Source: Methanosarcina barkeri MS
GTDB lineage: Archaea > Halobacteriota > Methanosarcinia > Methanosarcinales > Methanosarcinaceae
DNA length: 64,000 nucleotides
NCBI RefSeq assembly: GCF_000970025.1
Contig: NZ_CP009528.1
Span: forward strand, 2,839,168-2,903,167
Direction of reading: 5' to 3'
Part shown: piece by piece, positions 17,863 to 28,515 of the stretch
Layout of the letters: the number at the start of each line of letters is the position of its first letter
How positions within the stretch are numbered: the first letter of the stretch is position 1
The notes under the pieces: model-generated
What the model was told of the DNA's origin: nothing
Databases searched by the model: none
Seen by the model: the letters and a program-made list of their open reading frames with translations, nothing else
Made by a program: the position numbers and the translations under genes

Positions 17863-20800
17863 ATGAAAAATATTATTATTAAAGGGGCACGGGAACATAA
17901 CCTGAAAAACATCACGGTAGAACTCCCGCGGGACAAATTAATCGTTATTACAGGGGTATCAGGCTCAGGGAAATCCACCTTGGCTTTTGACACGGTTTAT
18001 GCAGAAGGACAGCGGCGATATGTTGAGTCCCTCTCGGCTTATGCGCGGCAGTTCCTAGGGCTTATGAACAAGCCGGATGTGGACAGCATCGAGGGCTTAT
18101 CTCCGGCAATATCCATTGAACAGAAAACGACCTCGAAAAACCCCCGAAGTACAGTCGGGACAGTTACCGAAATTTATGATTACTTGAGGCTGCTTTTTGC
18201 AAGAGTCGGCACCCCTTACTGCCCAACCCACAACATAAAAATCGAGTCTCAGTCTCCTGAAAAGATTGCGGACAGCCTGAGCAGAGAATGTGAAGGTATG
18301 GTTACCATTCTTGCGCCTATAGTCCGCCAGAAGAAAGGGACATACCAGCAGCTTTTCCGAGAACTGAACAGCGAAGGCTTCACCCGGATGAGGGTAAACG
18401 GCGAGATTCACAGGACTGACGATGAGATTACCCTTGACCGATACAAAAAACATGATATTGAAGTCGTGGTTGACCGGCTGGACCCTTCAGAAGACCGCTC
18501 AAGGCTTGTTGAAGCATGTGAAAATGCTCTAAATAAGGCAGATGGACTCTTAATAGCAGTTGATTCGGAAGGAAAAGACCACCTTTATTCCTCGAATATG
18601 GCCTGTCCTGTCTGCGGCATGGCTTTTGAAGAACTCCAGCCCAGGATGTTTTCTTTCAACAGTCCTTTCGGCGCCTGTGAAGCCTGTAATGGCCTCGGGA
18701 TCAAGATGGAATTCGACCCTGACCTGATTATTCCGAATAAAACTCTCTGTATTGCAGACGGCGCAGTCGCTCTGTACAGAAATTATCTGGACAGTTACCG
18801 AAGCCAGCACCTTGCAGCTGTGGCAAAACATTTCGGTTTTGACATATTTACTCCCATTGAGGACCTCACAGATGAGCAGTATAATGCTCTCATGTACGGC
18901 TCGGACGAACTTATGCAGTTCAATATGAGCATGAAGAACGGGGATGCACACTGGTCTCATAGGGGCACCTGGGAAGGGTTGCTCCCGCAGTCCGAGAGAC
19001 TGTACAGCCAGACAAAATCCGAGTACCGCCGAAAAGAACTTGAAAAATTCATGCAGGTTAAACCCTGTCCAAAATGTGAAGGCAAGAGACTGAAGGAAAA
19101 AGTGATTGCAGTAAAGTTCGGCGGGAAATCCATTATAGATGTATCCAATCTCTCAATTCTGGAGTGTATCCGGTTTTTCGAAAACGTGGAGCTCTCGGAA
19201 AAGGAAAAAGAGATCGCAAAACAAGTCTTAAAAGAAATTCGCTCCAGGCTCGGCTTTTTAGAGCATGTGGGGCTCGGCTATCTCACCCTTTCGCGAGGTG
19301 CAGGTACTCTCTCAGGCGGAGAAGCACAACGAATCCGGCTAGCTACTCAGATTGGCTCAAACCTCATGGGAGTGCTCTATGTGCTTGACGAACCTTCAAT
19401 AGGACTGCACCAGAGAGACAACGAGCGGCTTATCCAGACTCTCCAGACTCTGCGGGATCTTGGAAATACTCTGATAGTCGTGGAGCACGATGAAGATACT
19501 ATTCGGTCTGCTGATTATGTGCTCGATATAGGGCCAGGTGCAGGCGTTCATGGGGGTTATGTGGTAGCCGAAGGCACACCTGAAGAAATTGAACAGAATC
19601 CGAAATCTCTGACAGGCCAGTACCTTTCAGGAGAAAAACAGATAAAAACGCCTGCCCTTCGCCGGCACAGCGATGCATTCATCAGGCTTAAAGGGTGCAG
19701 GGCGAACAACCTGAAGGACATAGATGTGAATATTCCCATAGGGGTCCTGACCGTGGTTACAGGGGTCTCAGGGTCCGGAAAATCCACATTAATTTATGAG
19801 ACCCTGTACAAAGCCCTGATGAAAAAGATAAATAAATCAAGTGTAACCCCAGGGGACTATGACGAATTGGTTTTCGATTCCGAGATCGACAAGGTAATCG
19901 TTATTGACCAGAGCCCTATCGGCAGGACTCCTCGCTCAAACCCTGCCACCTATACCAAGGTTTTTGATGCCATAAGACAGGCTTTTGCCGAAACAAAAGA
20001 AGCGAAAATCAGGGGTTATAAAAATGGGCGTTTCTCCTTCAATGTAAAAGGAGGGCGCTGTGAAGCCTGTCAGGGAGAAGGACTGATAAAAATCGAAATG
20101 AATTTCCTGCCTGATGTATACATCGAGTGTGAGGAATGCAAGGGTAAACGCTACAACCGTGAAACTCTCGAAGTAAAGTACAGGGGCAAATCGATTGCTG
20201 AAGTCCTGAACATGACCGTTGAAGAGGCTGCCGAGCACTTTGAAAACATCCCTTCAATCAAACGCAAACTCGATACTTTAATAAGAGTCGGGCTGGGCTA
20301 TATCAAACTCGGCCAGAGCTCAACAACGCTTTCCGGTGGAGAAGCCCAGAGGATCAAGCTGACAAGGGAACTCTCCAAAAAGTGTACCGGAAAGACCATT
20401 TACCTCCTTGATGAGCCCACAACCGGACTTCACTTCCATGATGTCAAAAAACTCATCGCAGTTCTTAACAGGCTTGTGGCAAAAGGAAACACTGTGGTTG
20501 TAATAGAACATAACCTGGATGTAATCAAATCAGCAGACTATATCATTGATCTGGGTCCCGAAGGCGGGAACGCAGGCGGAGAAATTATTGCCGAAGGAAC
20601 TCCGGAGGAAGTGTCCACAGTTCAGGGAAGCTATACTGCACGCTTCCTTGCTCCTAAACTTTCACAGTCATATCTCGACATGTCGGGAGAAGAACCTGTT
20701 GAAGCTGTTTTTGAAGAAGGGGAAGAGTTTGAGACCGATTATGAAGATCTTAATGACGATCAGAATGAAGAGGATTCTGAAGATTTTGAAGAAGAGTCGG

Positions 20801-20880
20801 AGGAAGACTCCGAAGACTCCAGAGGTTTCAAGCACAATAAACATAGAGCCAACAATGCATTTCAAGAGCAATTGATTTAA
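17863..20880 (+). CDS. uvrA: Excinuclease ABC subunit A
   Basis: A 1005-residue DNA damage sensor of nucleotide excision repair, acting as UvrA2 with UvrB. Two ABC modules: Walker [10 protein letters not shown] near residues 31-39 and again near 638-646, each with an LSGGEAQRI signature and a LDEP Walker B. Zinc modules CPVCGMAF...CEACNGLG (about 247-274) and CEACQGEG...CEECKGKRY (about 734-766) are complete. The last ~70 residues form a very acidic tail ([18 protein letters not shown]) that is longer than in bacterial UvrA. The ribosome site GAGAAGG precedes the ATG. First gene of uvrA-uvrC-uvrB. Confidence 0.97.
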   Translation: MKNIIIKGAREHNLKNITVELPRDKLIVITGVSGSGKSTLAFDTVYAEGQRRYVESLSAYARQFLGLMNKPDVDSIEGLSPAISIEQKTTSKNPRSTVGTVTEIYDYLRLLFARVGTPYCPTHNIKIESQSPEKIADSLSRECEGMVTILAPIVRQKKGTYQQLFRELNSEGFTRMRVNGEIHRTDDEITLDRYKKHDIEVVVDRLDPSEDRSRLVEACENALNKADGLLIAVDSEGKDHLYSSNMACPVCGMAFEELQPRMFSFNSPFGACEACNGLGIKMEFDPDLIIPNKTLCIADGAVALYRNYLDSYRSQHLAAVAKHFGFDIFTPIEDLTDEQYNALMYGSDELMQFNMSMKNGDAHWSHRGTWEGLLPQSERLYSQTKSEYRRKELEKFMQVKPCPKCEGKRLKEKVIAVKFGGKSIIDVSNLSILECIRFFENVELSEKEKEIAKQVLKEIRSRLGFLEHVGLGYLTLSRGAGTLSGGEAQRIRLATQIGSNLMGVLYVLDEPSIGLHQRDNERLIQTLQTLRDLGNTLIVVEHDEDTIRSADYVLDIGPGAGVHGGYVVAEGTPEEIEQNPKSLTGQYLSGEKQIKTPALRRHSDAFIRLKGCRANNLKDIDVNIPIGVLTVVTGVSGSGKSTLIYETLYKALMKKINKSSVTPGDYDELVFDSEIDKVIVIDQSPIGRTPRSNPATYTKVFDAIRQAFAETKEAKIRGYKNGRFSFNVKGGRCEACQGEGLIKIEMNFLPDVYIECEECKGKRYNRETLEVKYRGKSIAEVLNMTVEEAAEHFENIPSIKRKLDTLIRVGLGYIKLGQSSTTLSGGEAQRIKLTRELSKKCTGKTIYLLDEPTTGLHFHDVKKLIAVLNRLVAKGNTVVVIEHNLDVIKSADYIIDLGPEGGNAGGEIIAEGTPEEVSTVQGSYTARFLAPKLSQSYLDMSGEEPVEAVFEEGEEFETDYEDLNDDQNEEDSEDFEEESEEDSEDSRGFKHNKHRANNAFQEQLI

Positions 20881-20981
20881 AATGTTTTTTAATATTTATT
20901 TGGTAAATTTAAGCCGGTTTAATCTAATTTAAACCCGATGAAAGCCTAATTAAGCTGATTAAACCAATTAAATTGATCAAA

Positions 20982-21214
20982 TTGACTAAACTGACTAAAC
21001 TGACTAAACTGACTAAACTGACTAAACTGACTAAACTGACTAAACTGACTAAACTGACTAAACTGACTAAACTGACTAAACTGACTAAACTGACTAAACT
21101 GACTAAACTGACTAAACTGACTAAACTGACTAAACTGACTAAACTGACTAAACTGACTAAACTGACTAAACTGACTAAACTGACTAAACCGATGAAACTG
21201 ATTAAACTGATTTA
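20982..21214. repeat. 9-bp microsatellite-like array, 22 perfect copies, between uvrA and uvrC
   Basis: CTGACTAAA is repeated 22 times without error at 20991-21188, with degenerate copies on both sides (TTGACTAAA, CCGATGAAA, CTGATTAAA). A multiple of three, it is open in one frame as (TKL)n but has no ribosome site. It fills almost the whole 377-bp uvrA-uvrC spacer. Confidence 0.97.
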
Positions 21215-21257
21215 AGCTCCCTTTAAAAACTGAAAAACTTGAAAAAGAGGTTTAAAA

Positions 21258-22817
21258 ATGATTGACCTGGAGGCTCTACCTCACCTACCTGGCTGTTATC
21301 TTTTCAAGAATGAAGAAGGGACTGTGATTTACGTAGGCAAGGCAAAGGACCTCAAAAAGCGGGTAAGCAGCTATTTCCAGAAACGAGACCATGATCCAAA
21401 AACTGCGAGCCTTATAGAGGCTGTAACGGACCTCGATTTTATTGTCACGAACACTGAAGTAGAGGCTTTTCTTCTGGAAAATACTCTTATCAAAAAACAT
21501 TGGCCAAGGTATAATATTGCTCTTAAGGACTCAAAAAGGTATGCCTGCATTCATTTAACTGATGAAAAGTTTCCAAGGATCAAGCTCGCCCGGAAAAAAG
21601 CAGATGGTGGAAGCTTTTTTGGGCCCTTTGTCTCGGCAAAGGAAAGAGACTACATTTTTGAAGTTGTAAGAAAGACTTTCCAGCTTCGGACCTGTAAAAA
21701 GATGCCGAAACGGGCCTGCCTCAGATACCATATAGCGGCATGCAGCGGGCCCTGCATAGGTGCAATTTCCGCAGAAGACTATGCCGAGAAAGTGAAGAAA
21801 GCGGCCTCGGTCCTGAAAGGCAATATCAGAGAGCTTATCGAGTCTATGGAAAAAGAAATGAGGGAGCTGGCATCGAGGCAGCAGTTCGAGCAGGCCATGG
21901 TTCTCAGGGACGAGATTGCAGCCCTTGAGTATCTTCAGGAAAAACAAAATATGGAGAGGCAGAAAAAGCATAATGAGGATATTCTGAACTACATTGTCAG
22001 GGATGATACCGTTTATCTCATGCTCTTCAAGGTCTACAAAGGTACACTTGAAGATAAACAGGACTATGTTTTTGCCTTTGGGGAAAATTTTCTGGAAGAA
22101 TTTCTTGTACAATATTATTCCGAGAACGAACCTCCTGAAGAACTAATTCTTCCTGAACCTCTCGAAGAATCGCTTGTTGACTTCCTTTCTCACGTCAAAG
22201 GAACAAAAGTCAAAGTTACGGTTCCGAAACAGGGAGAGAAAAAGGAACTTCTCGCCCTTGCCCTGAAAAATGTTGAGATAGGTTTCTTTGGAGACCGGAA
22301 AAAGCTCGAAGCCCTGCAGAGTAAACTATCCCTTCCGAAACTTCCGAATGTCATAGAATGTTTTGATATCTCTCATCTCTCAGGCACGGCTACGGTCGGT
22401 TCAATGGTTCAGTTCCGTGGGGGCAGACCTGATAAACACAATTATCGCCGCTTCAAGATCGAGAGTGTTGAAGGGATCGATGACTTTGCTTCCATTGCAG
22501 AGGTTGTACGCAGGCGTTATTCTCGCTTGCTCGAGGACAAGCATGACCTACCTGACCTTATCATTATAGACGGGGGAAAAGGACAGCTTTCTTCAGCTTT
22601 TCAGGAACTCAGAAAGCTCAAAATCAGGGTTCCTCTTATTTCGATAGCCAAGCGGGAAGAAGAAATCTATGTGCCCGGAATCAAGTCTCCTCTTCCCATC
22701 AAAAAAAACGAGAAAGCCTCTCTTTTTGTCCAGGAAATCCGGGACGAAGCTCACAGGTTTGCAATTACCTATAACCGCCTGCTAAGGCAAAAATCTATGA
22801 TTCCTAAAAATGACTGA
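21258..22817 (+). CDS. uvrC: Excinuclease ABC subunit C, short form
   Basis: A 519-residue nuclease subunit that makes both cuts in nucleotide excision repair. GIY-YIG domain at the N-terminus (LPGCYLFKNEEGTVIYVGKA, 9-28), Cys-rich segment RTCKKMPKRACLRYHIAACSGPC (about 145-170), UVR motif binding UvrB (about 195-232) and the RNase H-like endonuclease domain with IECFDISHLSGT and LIIIDGGKGQL. It ends shortly after DEAHRFAITYNR, so the C-terminal helix-hairpin-helix region of the ~600-residue bacterial proteins is absent. GAGGT precedes the ATG. Confidence 0.95.
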   Translation: MIDLEALPHLPGCYLFKNEEGTVIYVGKAKDLKKRVSSYFQKRDHDPKTASLIEAVTDLDFIVTNTEVEAFLLENTLIKKHWPRYNIALKDSKRYACIHLTDEKFPRIKLARKKADGGSFFGPFVSAKERDYIFEVVRKTFQLRTCKKMPKRACLRYHIAACSGPCIGAISAEDYAEKVKKAASVLKGNIRELIESMEKEMRELASRQQFEQAMVLRDEIAALEYLQEKQNMERQKKHNEDILNYIVRDDTVYLMLFKVYKGTLEDKQDYVFAFGENFLEEFLVQYYSENEPPEELILPEPLEESLVDFLSHVKGTKVKVTVPKQGEKKELLALALKNVEIGFFGDRKKLEALQSKLSLPKLPNVIECFDISHLSGTATVGSMVQFRGGRPDKHNYRRFKIESVEGIDDFASIAEVVRRRYSRLLEDKHDLPDLIIIDGGKGQLSSAFQELRKLKIRVPLISIAKREEEIYVPGIKSPLPIKKNEKASLFVQEIRDEAHRFAITYNRLLRQKSMIPKND

Positions 22818-22880
22818 TTCCAAAAAATCTATGATTCCTAAAAAGGATTGATTCCAAAAAATCCCAGATTCCTGAAAATC
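22789..22880. repeat. 35-bp tandem duplication at the end of uvrC
   Basis: AAAATCTATGATTCCTAAAA plus about 15 bp is present twice and partly a third time. The first copy contains the uvrC stop codon, so the gene 3' end itself was duplicated into the spacer before uvrB. Confidence 0.8.
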
Positions 22881-22954
22881 ATTAATTAGTTATTACTACT
22901 GTTGGTAATATGTGTCCGTCATTTAAATTTCCAGAATTTTAAGGTTTTGATTCT

Positions 22955-24967
22955 ATGAAATCTTCAGATAAGACATCCCAAGCTGTATCTAAAAAAGCCA
23001 TTGACACAATACGAGATACCCGATATTGGGACAGCCCGCAGTTCAAGCTGGTTTCCGATTTCGAACCCAAGGGTTCCCAGCCGCAAGCAATCGAAAAACT
23101 TGTGGATGGGCTTGAAAATGGGGAGCAGTACCAGACCCTGCTTGGGGTAACAGGATCAGGGAAGACCTATACTGTTGCAAATGTCATAAACCAGGTCAGG
23201 AAACCGACGATTGTTATTGCTCATAACAAAACCCTTGCTGCCCAGCTTTATAATGAATTCAAGGAGTTCTTCCCTGAAAACAGGGTTGAGTATTTTGTTT
23301 CCTATTACGATTACTATCAACCTGAGTCCTATCTTCCTGCCAGGGACCAGTATATTGAAAAGGATGCCCAGATTAACCCCAAAATCGAGCAGATGCGACT
23401 TGCAACTACTGCTTCCCTGATGTCTCGTCAGGACGTTATTGTAGTGGCATCCGTATCCTGTATTTACGGGCTTGGCAATCCTGAGAATTTCCAGAAAATG
23501 GGGTTTGAATTAAAGTTAGGAGATAAGGTCCGGAGAAAAGAAATCCTGCAAAAGCTCGTTGAAATCCAGTTCGAACGGAACGACCTTGAGCTCATGCCAG
23601 GGCGCTTCAGGGTAAAAGGAGATACTATTGATATTATTCCCGGATATTTTGATGATATTATCCGGATTGAGCTTTTCGGAGATGAGGTCGACCGGATTTC
23701 CGAGGTAAACAAACAGACCGGTCAGCGAACGGAAGAGATGGACTATTTCTTTGTTTATCCTGCCAGGCACTATGTAATTCCTGAGGAGGAACAGAAAAGT
23801 GCAATTCAGTCCATCCTCGAAGAACTCGAAGAACACCTTCCTGAACTCGGGCTTCTCGAATCTCACAGGTTGAAACAGCGCACGATTTATGATATGGAAA
23901 TGATTCAGGAAACCGGCACCTGTAAAGGCATTGAAAACTATTCTCGGCATTTTGACCACAGACAGCTAGGAGAACAGCCCTTCTGCCTGCTTGACTATTT
24001 CCCTGAGGATTTCCTGATGGTAATCGATGAGAGCCACCAGACCATCCCGCAGCTTCATGGAATGTACAACGGGGACCGCTCAAGGAAGAAGAGTCTTGTC
24101 GATTATGGGTTCAGGCTTCCCAGTGCTTACGATAACAGGCCTCTTAAGTTCGATGAATTCGAGAAGTACATGAAAAACGTGATTTTTGTCTCGGCAACGC
24201 CTTCAGATTATGAAAGAGAGCACTCAGCCCAGATCGTGGAACAGATTATCCGGCCAACAGGACTTGTTGACCCTGAGGTGGAAATTCGTCCTCTCGAAGG
24301 TCAGGTCAAAGATGTCATGCAGGAGATTCGGAAAATTGTGGAAAGGGGAGACCGTGCTCTTGTAACCACTCTGACAAAGAAACTTGCGGAAGAACTTACC
24401 GAGTACCTTGCAAGGAACGAAATAAAAGCTCGTTACCTGCACTCGGATATTAAAACGATAGAAAGAACTGAGATTATCCGCGAACTCCGCCTTGGAAAAT
24501 TTGATGTCCTTGTAGGGATAAACCTGCTCAGAGAGGGGCTTGATATTCCGGAAGTGGGCTTCATTGGCATACTGGATGCGGATAAGGAAGGATTCCTGAG
24601 GGACTCAAAAAGCCTGATCCAGATCATAGGCCGTGCAGCCCGGAATGCCAGCTCGAAAGTTGTCCTGTATGCCGATAACATGACGGATTCCATCAAAAAA
24701 GCTGTTCGTGAGACTGAACGCCGCCGTTCCATGCAGATCGCCTACAATAAGGAACACGGCATCGTCCCGACAACTATCAGGAAACCAATTCGGGAAAAGG
24801 TCGTGGATATTACCGACACCAAACACATCCCGAAGACCGAGATTCCCAATATGATTATCGAACTGGAAACCGAAATGAGGGAAGCTGCTGACAGGCTGGA
24901 CTTCGAAAGGGCAATTCAGGTAAGGGAAATGATAAAGAAGCTGGAAAAAGAGATCAAAGTAGCTTGA
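22955..24967 (+). CDS. uvrB: Excinuclease ABC subunit B
   Basis: A 670-residue DNA helicase-like subunit that verifies damage and recruits UvrC. Walker A GVTGSGKTYT near residues 64-73, the damage-probing beta-hairpin YYDYYQPESYLP near 117-128, DEAD-like DESHQT near 358, helicase motifs GINLLREGLDIPEVG and QIIGRAARN, and a C-terminal UVR domain (about 632-668) that pairs with UvrC. Length and motifs are those of a complete UvrB. The ribosome site (AAGGTTTTGAT) is weak. Third gene of the uvrACB group. Confidence 0.97.
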   Translation: MKSSDKTSQAVSKKAIDTIRDTRYWDSPQFKLVSDFEPKGSQPQAIEKLVDGLENGEQYQTLLGVTGSGKTYTVANVINQVRKPTIVIAHNKTLAAQLYNEFKEFFPENRVEYFVSYYDYYQPESYLPARDQYIEKDAQINPKIEQMRLATTASLMSRQDVIVVASVSCIYGLGNPENFQKMGFELKLGDKVRRKEILQKLVEIQFERNDLELMPGRFRVKGDTIDIIPGYFDDIIRIELFGDEVDRISEVNKQTGQRTEEMDYFFVYPARHYVIPEEEQKSAIQSILEELEEHLPELGLLESHRLKQRTIYDMEMIQETGTCKGIENYSRHFDHRQLGEQPFCLLDYFPEDFLMVIDESHQTIPQLHGMYNGDRSRKKSLVDYGFRLPSAYDNRPLKFDEFEKYMKNVIFVSATPSDYEREHSAQIVEQIIRPTGLVDPEVEIRPLEGQVKDVMQEIRKIVERGDRALVTTLTKKLAEELTEYLARNEIKARYLHSDIKTIERTEIIRELRLGKFDVLVGINLLREGLDIPEVGFIGILDADKEGFLRDSKSLIQIIGRAARNASSKVVLYADNMTDSIKKAVRETERRRSMQIAYNKEHGIVPTTIRKPIREKVVDITDTKHIPKTEIPNMIIELETEMREAADRLDFERAIQVREMIKKLEKEIKVA

Positions 24968-25007
24968 GATGAAAGTCACTTGAGGTAAAAAGAGCTTGAG
25001 AGAAAAA

Positions 25008-25214
25008 TTATCGGAGAGGAGGCAGTCCGATAACTATCACTGATTTTGCTTCAGGATATATGGATTGAGGATAGAATTCCTCAGGCATCCATGGTAAAAA
25101 AGGAGGATTGCTCCATCTCTCAATACTGGCAACTCCAACCATGGGTATGTCCATACTTTCGCATTTATGCAAGAGGGCTTTTTTCAGATCTTCAGTCGTA
25201 GATTCATCCCCTCT
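25008..25214 (-). pseudogene. Fragment of an iron-sulfur (epoxyqueuosine reductase-like) protein gene
   Basis: The minus strand reads DESTTEDLKKALLHKCESMD, then IPMVGVASIERWSNPPFLPW and MPEEFYPQSIYPEAKSVIVI, ending GLPPLR and a stop. This is the N-terminal part of a QueG-like 4Fe-4S protein family found in methanogens. No start codon is in frame before a TAA and the iron-sulfur part is missing, so it is a remnant. Family naming is from the WSNPPFLPWMPEE block and is moderately sure. Confidence 0.6.
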
Positions 25215-26196
25215 TTATAATTCATTATTGCTACAGGGAGATAGCTTTGTCTAATCATTTGAACATTTCTACTCATTAACATATCGGAATTTTCCAAAAA
25301 GAGAAACCGGCCTTAATTAATTTGGACATACTTCTATCGCTTTTTAGTTCCTCTATATTACCGGCTCAGATGCCAGCAGACAAGACAACATATTGAGTGG
25401 TTTTGTAGGAAAATTACTGTATTTTGTTTGGCTTGACCTCTGTATTTTTCTGACCTGTTTTCTCGCATGAATTAACTGCATTTTAGCCTGATTGCAAAAT
25501 AAAGTAGCCAAGTATCTTGTCTGTGTGCATACTCTCAAGTGGAGGAGGCCACCGAAGTCAGGCAAGAAAAATATTGGCTTTTCTTGGAAATGGGTAGAAA
25601 AATAACCTTAAGTCAAAAATATAACCTAAAATTTATTATACTTCGGTTATAATACGTTAGATAACTTAGATATGTTCAGTAAAACAGGAAAAACAATTAA
25701 TTCTCTTTTCTCGGGTTTTGCCGGAAAGTTATATTTTTACACCAACAATGCTAAAGATGTATTTTAACAGTTGAAGACAAATCCATATAGAGTTTTGCAG
25801 TTTCACGATGGCTTCTTGGATAAATAAAGCTTAATGGTGAAGTCAAGTTCACTAATGATATGTTGTATCCTGAAATAATTTCGCAAATTCAAAACCATTT
25901 GAAAGTTCAATACACGATACAACAGCAGACGGCGCAAAAAGTTAAACGTTAAGTAAGTTTCAATTCCATATTGGTATTGTGAAATAATCAAAAGTTAAGT
26001 AAGTTTCAATTCCATTTTGGTATTGTGAAATAATCATGTAAAATAAAACAAATTCGAAGTTGAAGAAGTTGGAGTAAAAAAGTGAGTCAGCTGTATACGA
26101 TATATAGTTGAAATAAAAAAAATAAAAAAGTATAATAATTTAGGGATAAACCAGAAGATTACCCTTTTAAGTTAGCAAGTAACAGGAGGAAAAAAC
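25215..26196. other. Gene-free stretch upstream of the nitrogenase-like operon
   Basis: AT-rich, with a 46-bp tandem duplication at 25948-26037. Small open frames lack ribosome sites. The promoter of the nitrogenase-like operon is expected in the right half. Confidence 0.45.
25948..26037. repeat. 46-bp tandem duplication
   Basis: GTTAAGTAAGTTTCAATTCC plus ATATTGGTATTGTGAAATAA and TCAAAA is present twice, the second copy with one change. It has no spacer and only two copies, so it is not a CRISPR array. Confidence 0.85.
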
Positions 26197-28515
26197 ATAA
26201 TCCAGATTGCTCTCTATGGGAAGGGGGGCATAGGCAAGTCCACGGTTGCTGCAAACCTCTCGGCTGCCCTTGCCGTTTTGAAAAAGCGGGTCCTTCAGGT
26301 TGGCTGCGACCCAAAACACGATTCCACCCGTCTGCTCCTTGGAGGGGCTGACATTCCCACAGTATTGGACTATATGCGTGAAACTCCTCAAGAAGCACAG
26401 AAGCTTGAAGATCTGGTCTTTGAAGGCTACGGAGGTACTGCCTGTGTGGAAGCCGGGGGGCCGAAACCAGGAATCGGATGTGCAGGTAGAGGGATACTGA
26501 GCAGTTTTGAGGTCTTAAAACGTGTGGGACTCAGGGCTTCTTCCTTTGACGTCGTACTTTATGATGTGCTTGGGGATGTTGTCTGCGGGGGGTTTGCGGT
26601 TCCCCTAAGAAAAGAATATGCCGATGCTGTTTTTCTGGTAACTTCAGGGGAATACATGGCCTTGTACGCTGCTAACAATATCCTCAGAGGAATCCGAAAT
26701 TTTGAGGATTCAGTTCCCAGGGTTGCAGGTATTATCTTCAACAGACGAGGGCTTTTTGAGGAGGAGGAAAGGGTCTTTGCCTTTGCCCGGGCAACAGGTT
26801 TGCCTGTGCTGGCTTCTATTCCAAGGGATGAAGTATTTTCTCAGGCTGAAAAAGTAGGGAAAACTCTGGCTGAAGCTTTTCCTTCCTCTGCTCCTGCAGG
26901 TATTTTCAGAGAGCTGGCATTGTATGTGAAAAACATGGAAAAGGACCGAAGCCTGCTGCATCCTGCCAACCCTCTCGGTGACATTGAGCTTGAGGCTCTG
27001 GTGCTGGGAAGGCGGGAACGGCCCTGTATAAAGCCATTTGGAACAGGTTCTGTATCCAGAAAAAGATCCTGTGCTGAACCTGTTTCTCTTAGCCAAGAAA
27101 ATAGGCCTTTCGCAGAAATCCATATGGAGATACCAGAAACAAGTTTCGAGAAAATCTGTCCGGGGATTCCAGAAGCGCAGTCTGCAGAAATTTCCTCCAG
27201 AACTCCAACAGAAGTATCCACATCATCCCAAGAAAAACAACTCTCCAGACCTCTCCTTTGCGGCTGTGCTTTTTCAGGGGCTGTGACTGCTACTTTTCAG
27301 GTTAACGATGCCGCCACGGTCCTACACGGGCCTAGGAGTTGCACCTATATCACGGCCGATGCCCTTACACGCTCGTTTTTATTAGGGGATGGAAGGAATA
27401 TCTCAGATAAGGAAAAGCAGGTCCCTGGCCTCCTGCCGACAGATATGAAGGAAGAGGACATTATTTTTGGGGGACTCGAAAAACTTGAGAATAGAATAGA
27501 GGAAGCCCTTTTAGCTGGCTGGCAAACGGTCTTTGTGGTGAGCACCTGTCCAGGAGGAATCATAGGAGACAATATAAGGGAAGCAGCATCAAGAGCCAAA
27601 GTTCGTTTTCCTGGAGCCAGGGTCATTCCTATCCCTGTGGAAGGCGTCATTACGGGAGACTTTTCAGCCGGTATGCTCGAGGGCAGCAAACGCGTTGCTG
27701 ATCTGATCGACCCCTCCGTAAGGCCCGAAAAAGGCCTGGTTAACATAATAGGAGAAAGGAATTTTTCCCCTCAAGAAGAAAAAAACTTCTGTATTGTTGA
27801 GAAATTGCTTCAAAGACTGGGATACAGGGTCAACTGCAGGTTTTTAAAAGAGACAGATACCCTTTCCCTTCGCTCTTTTAAAAAAGCGGAGCTCAACCTG
27901 TTAGCCTGTACCGACCCTGATACCCAGGCCATCCAGGAATACCTCTCCAAGCGTTTCAGGCTTGAGTTTTTTGAGCTTCCATTTCCTGTGGGTTTCCGGG
28001 AAAGTTCCATTTGGGTAAAAGCTCTGGCAGCACGCTTGCTTCCCGGAAAGGATGTCTCTTCCCTGCTGCAAGAACAGGAAAAAGTGTACAAAGCAGGGAT
28101 CGGGAAATATGCTCCCCATCTATCGGGAAAGCGTGTACTCTTGGTGAGTTACACCGAAGATATCAGCTGGGTTCTGGACACAATCAGAGACCTGGGAATG
28201 GAAATCCTCAAGGTTGGTTTTTCAGTCTCGACTTTCAGGAAGGAACGTCCGGACCTCCTGTCCAATGAAGGATTCCCTGTGGAGAGAAATTATACGGATG
28301 AAATGAGGGCTAAGGATGTCAGGGATCTCAGGCCGGACCTTGTTCTTTCGAGTTATGTCCCTTCGGTTCCTGAAGGTGGAGTGCATTATGATACCATACC
28401 CATCTCCCCACAGGTTGGGTTCCTGAGCGGGCTTGAACTTGCAAAACGCTGGAGTACGCTTTTGAGGCTGCCAGTTGTGGAGGGATGGAAATATGACGGA
28501 GGCGATGAAAGTTGA
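26197..28515 (+). CDS. Nitrogenase-like fusion: NifH-type reductase plus NifD/E-type subunit; ATA at the start position
   Basis: A 772-residue fusion. The NifH part (about 1-245) has P-loop GKGGIGKST (8-16), GCDPKHDSTR and the two cluster ligands Cys95 (GIGCAGRG) and Cys130 (DVVCGGF), as in a 4Fe-4S electron-donating ATPase. After a variable linker (about 245-345), the NifD/E-type part has cluster-type cysteines at 357 (GCAFSG), 382 (HGPRSC) and 451 (STCPGGIIGDN). The C-terminus lacks a NifD-like cofactor His segment, so it is probably not a true nitrogenase; reduction of a tetrapyrrole or other substrate is possible. The family start (M)-x-QIA-Y-GKGG aligns to ATA at 26197, 7 nt after AGGAGG; the first canonical start in frame is TTG at 26278, inside the domain after the P-loop. 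Confidence 0.85.
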   Translation: MIQIALYGKGGIGKSTVAANLSAALAVLKKRVLQVGCDPKHDSTRLLLGGADIPTVLDYMRETPQEAQKLEDLVFEGYGGTACVEAGGPKPGIGCAGRGILSSFEVLKRVGLRASSFDVVLYDVLGDVVCGGFAVPLRKEYADAVFLVTSGEYMALYAANNILRGIRNFEDSVPRVAGIIFNRRGLFEEEERVFAFARATGLPVLASIPRDEVFSQAEKVGKTLAEAFPSSAPAGIFRELALYVKNMEKDRSLLHPANPLGDIELEALVLGRRERPCIKPFGTGSVSRKRSCAEPVSLSQENRPFAEIHMEIPETSFEKICPGIPEAQSAEISSRTPTEVSTSSQEKQLSRPLLCGCAFSGAVTATFQVNDAATVLHGPRSCTYITADALTRSFLLGDGRNISDKEKQVPGLLPTDMKEEDIIFGGLEKLENRIEEALLAGWQTVFVVSTCPGGIIGDNIREAASRAKVRFPGARVIPIPVEGVITGDFSAGMLEGSKRVADLIDPSVRPEKGLVNIIGERNFSPQEEKNFCIVEKLLQRLGYRVNCRFLKETDTLSLRSFKKAELNLLACTDPDTQAIQEYLSKRFRLEFFELPFPVGFRESSIWVKALAARLLPGKDVSSLLQEQEKVYKAGIGKYAPHLSGKRVLLVSYTEDISWVLDTIRDLGMEILKVGFSVSTFRKERPDLLSNEGFPVERNYTDEMRAKDVRDLRPDLVLSSYVPSVPEGGVHYDTIPISPQVGFLSGLELAKRWSTLLRLPVVEGWKYDGGDES

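Noticed and set aside
20973-21215. 80-residue (TKL)n protein between uvrA and uvrC
   Set aside because: It is a translation of the 9-bp repeat and has no ribosome binding site or non-repeat sequence.
25948-26037. Possible CRISPR repeat with GTTTCAATTCC-like sequence
   Set aside because: Only two copies, no spacer between them, and the whole 46 bp is duplicated; it is a simple tandem duplication.
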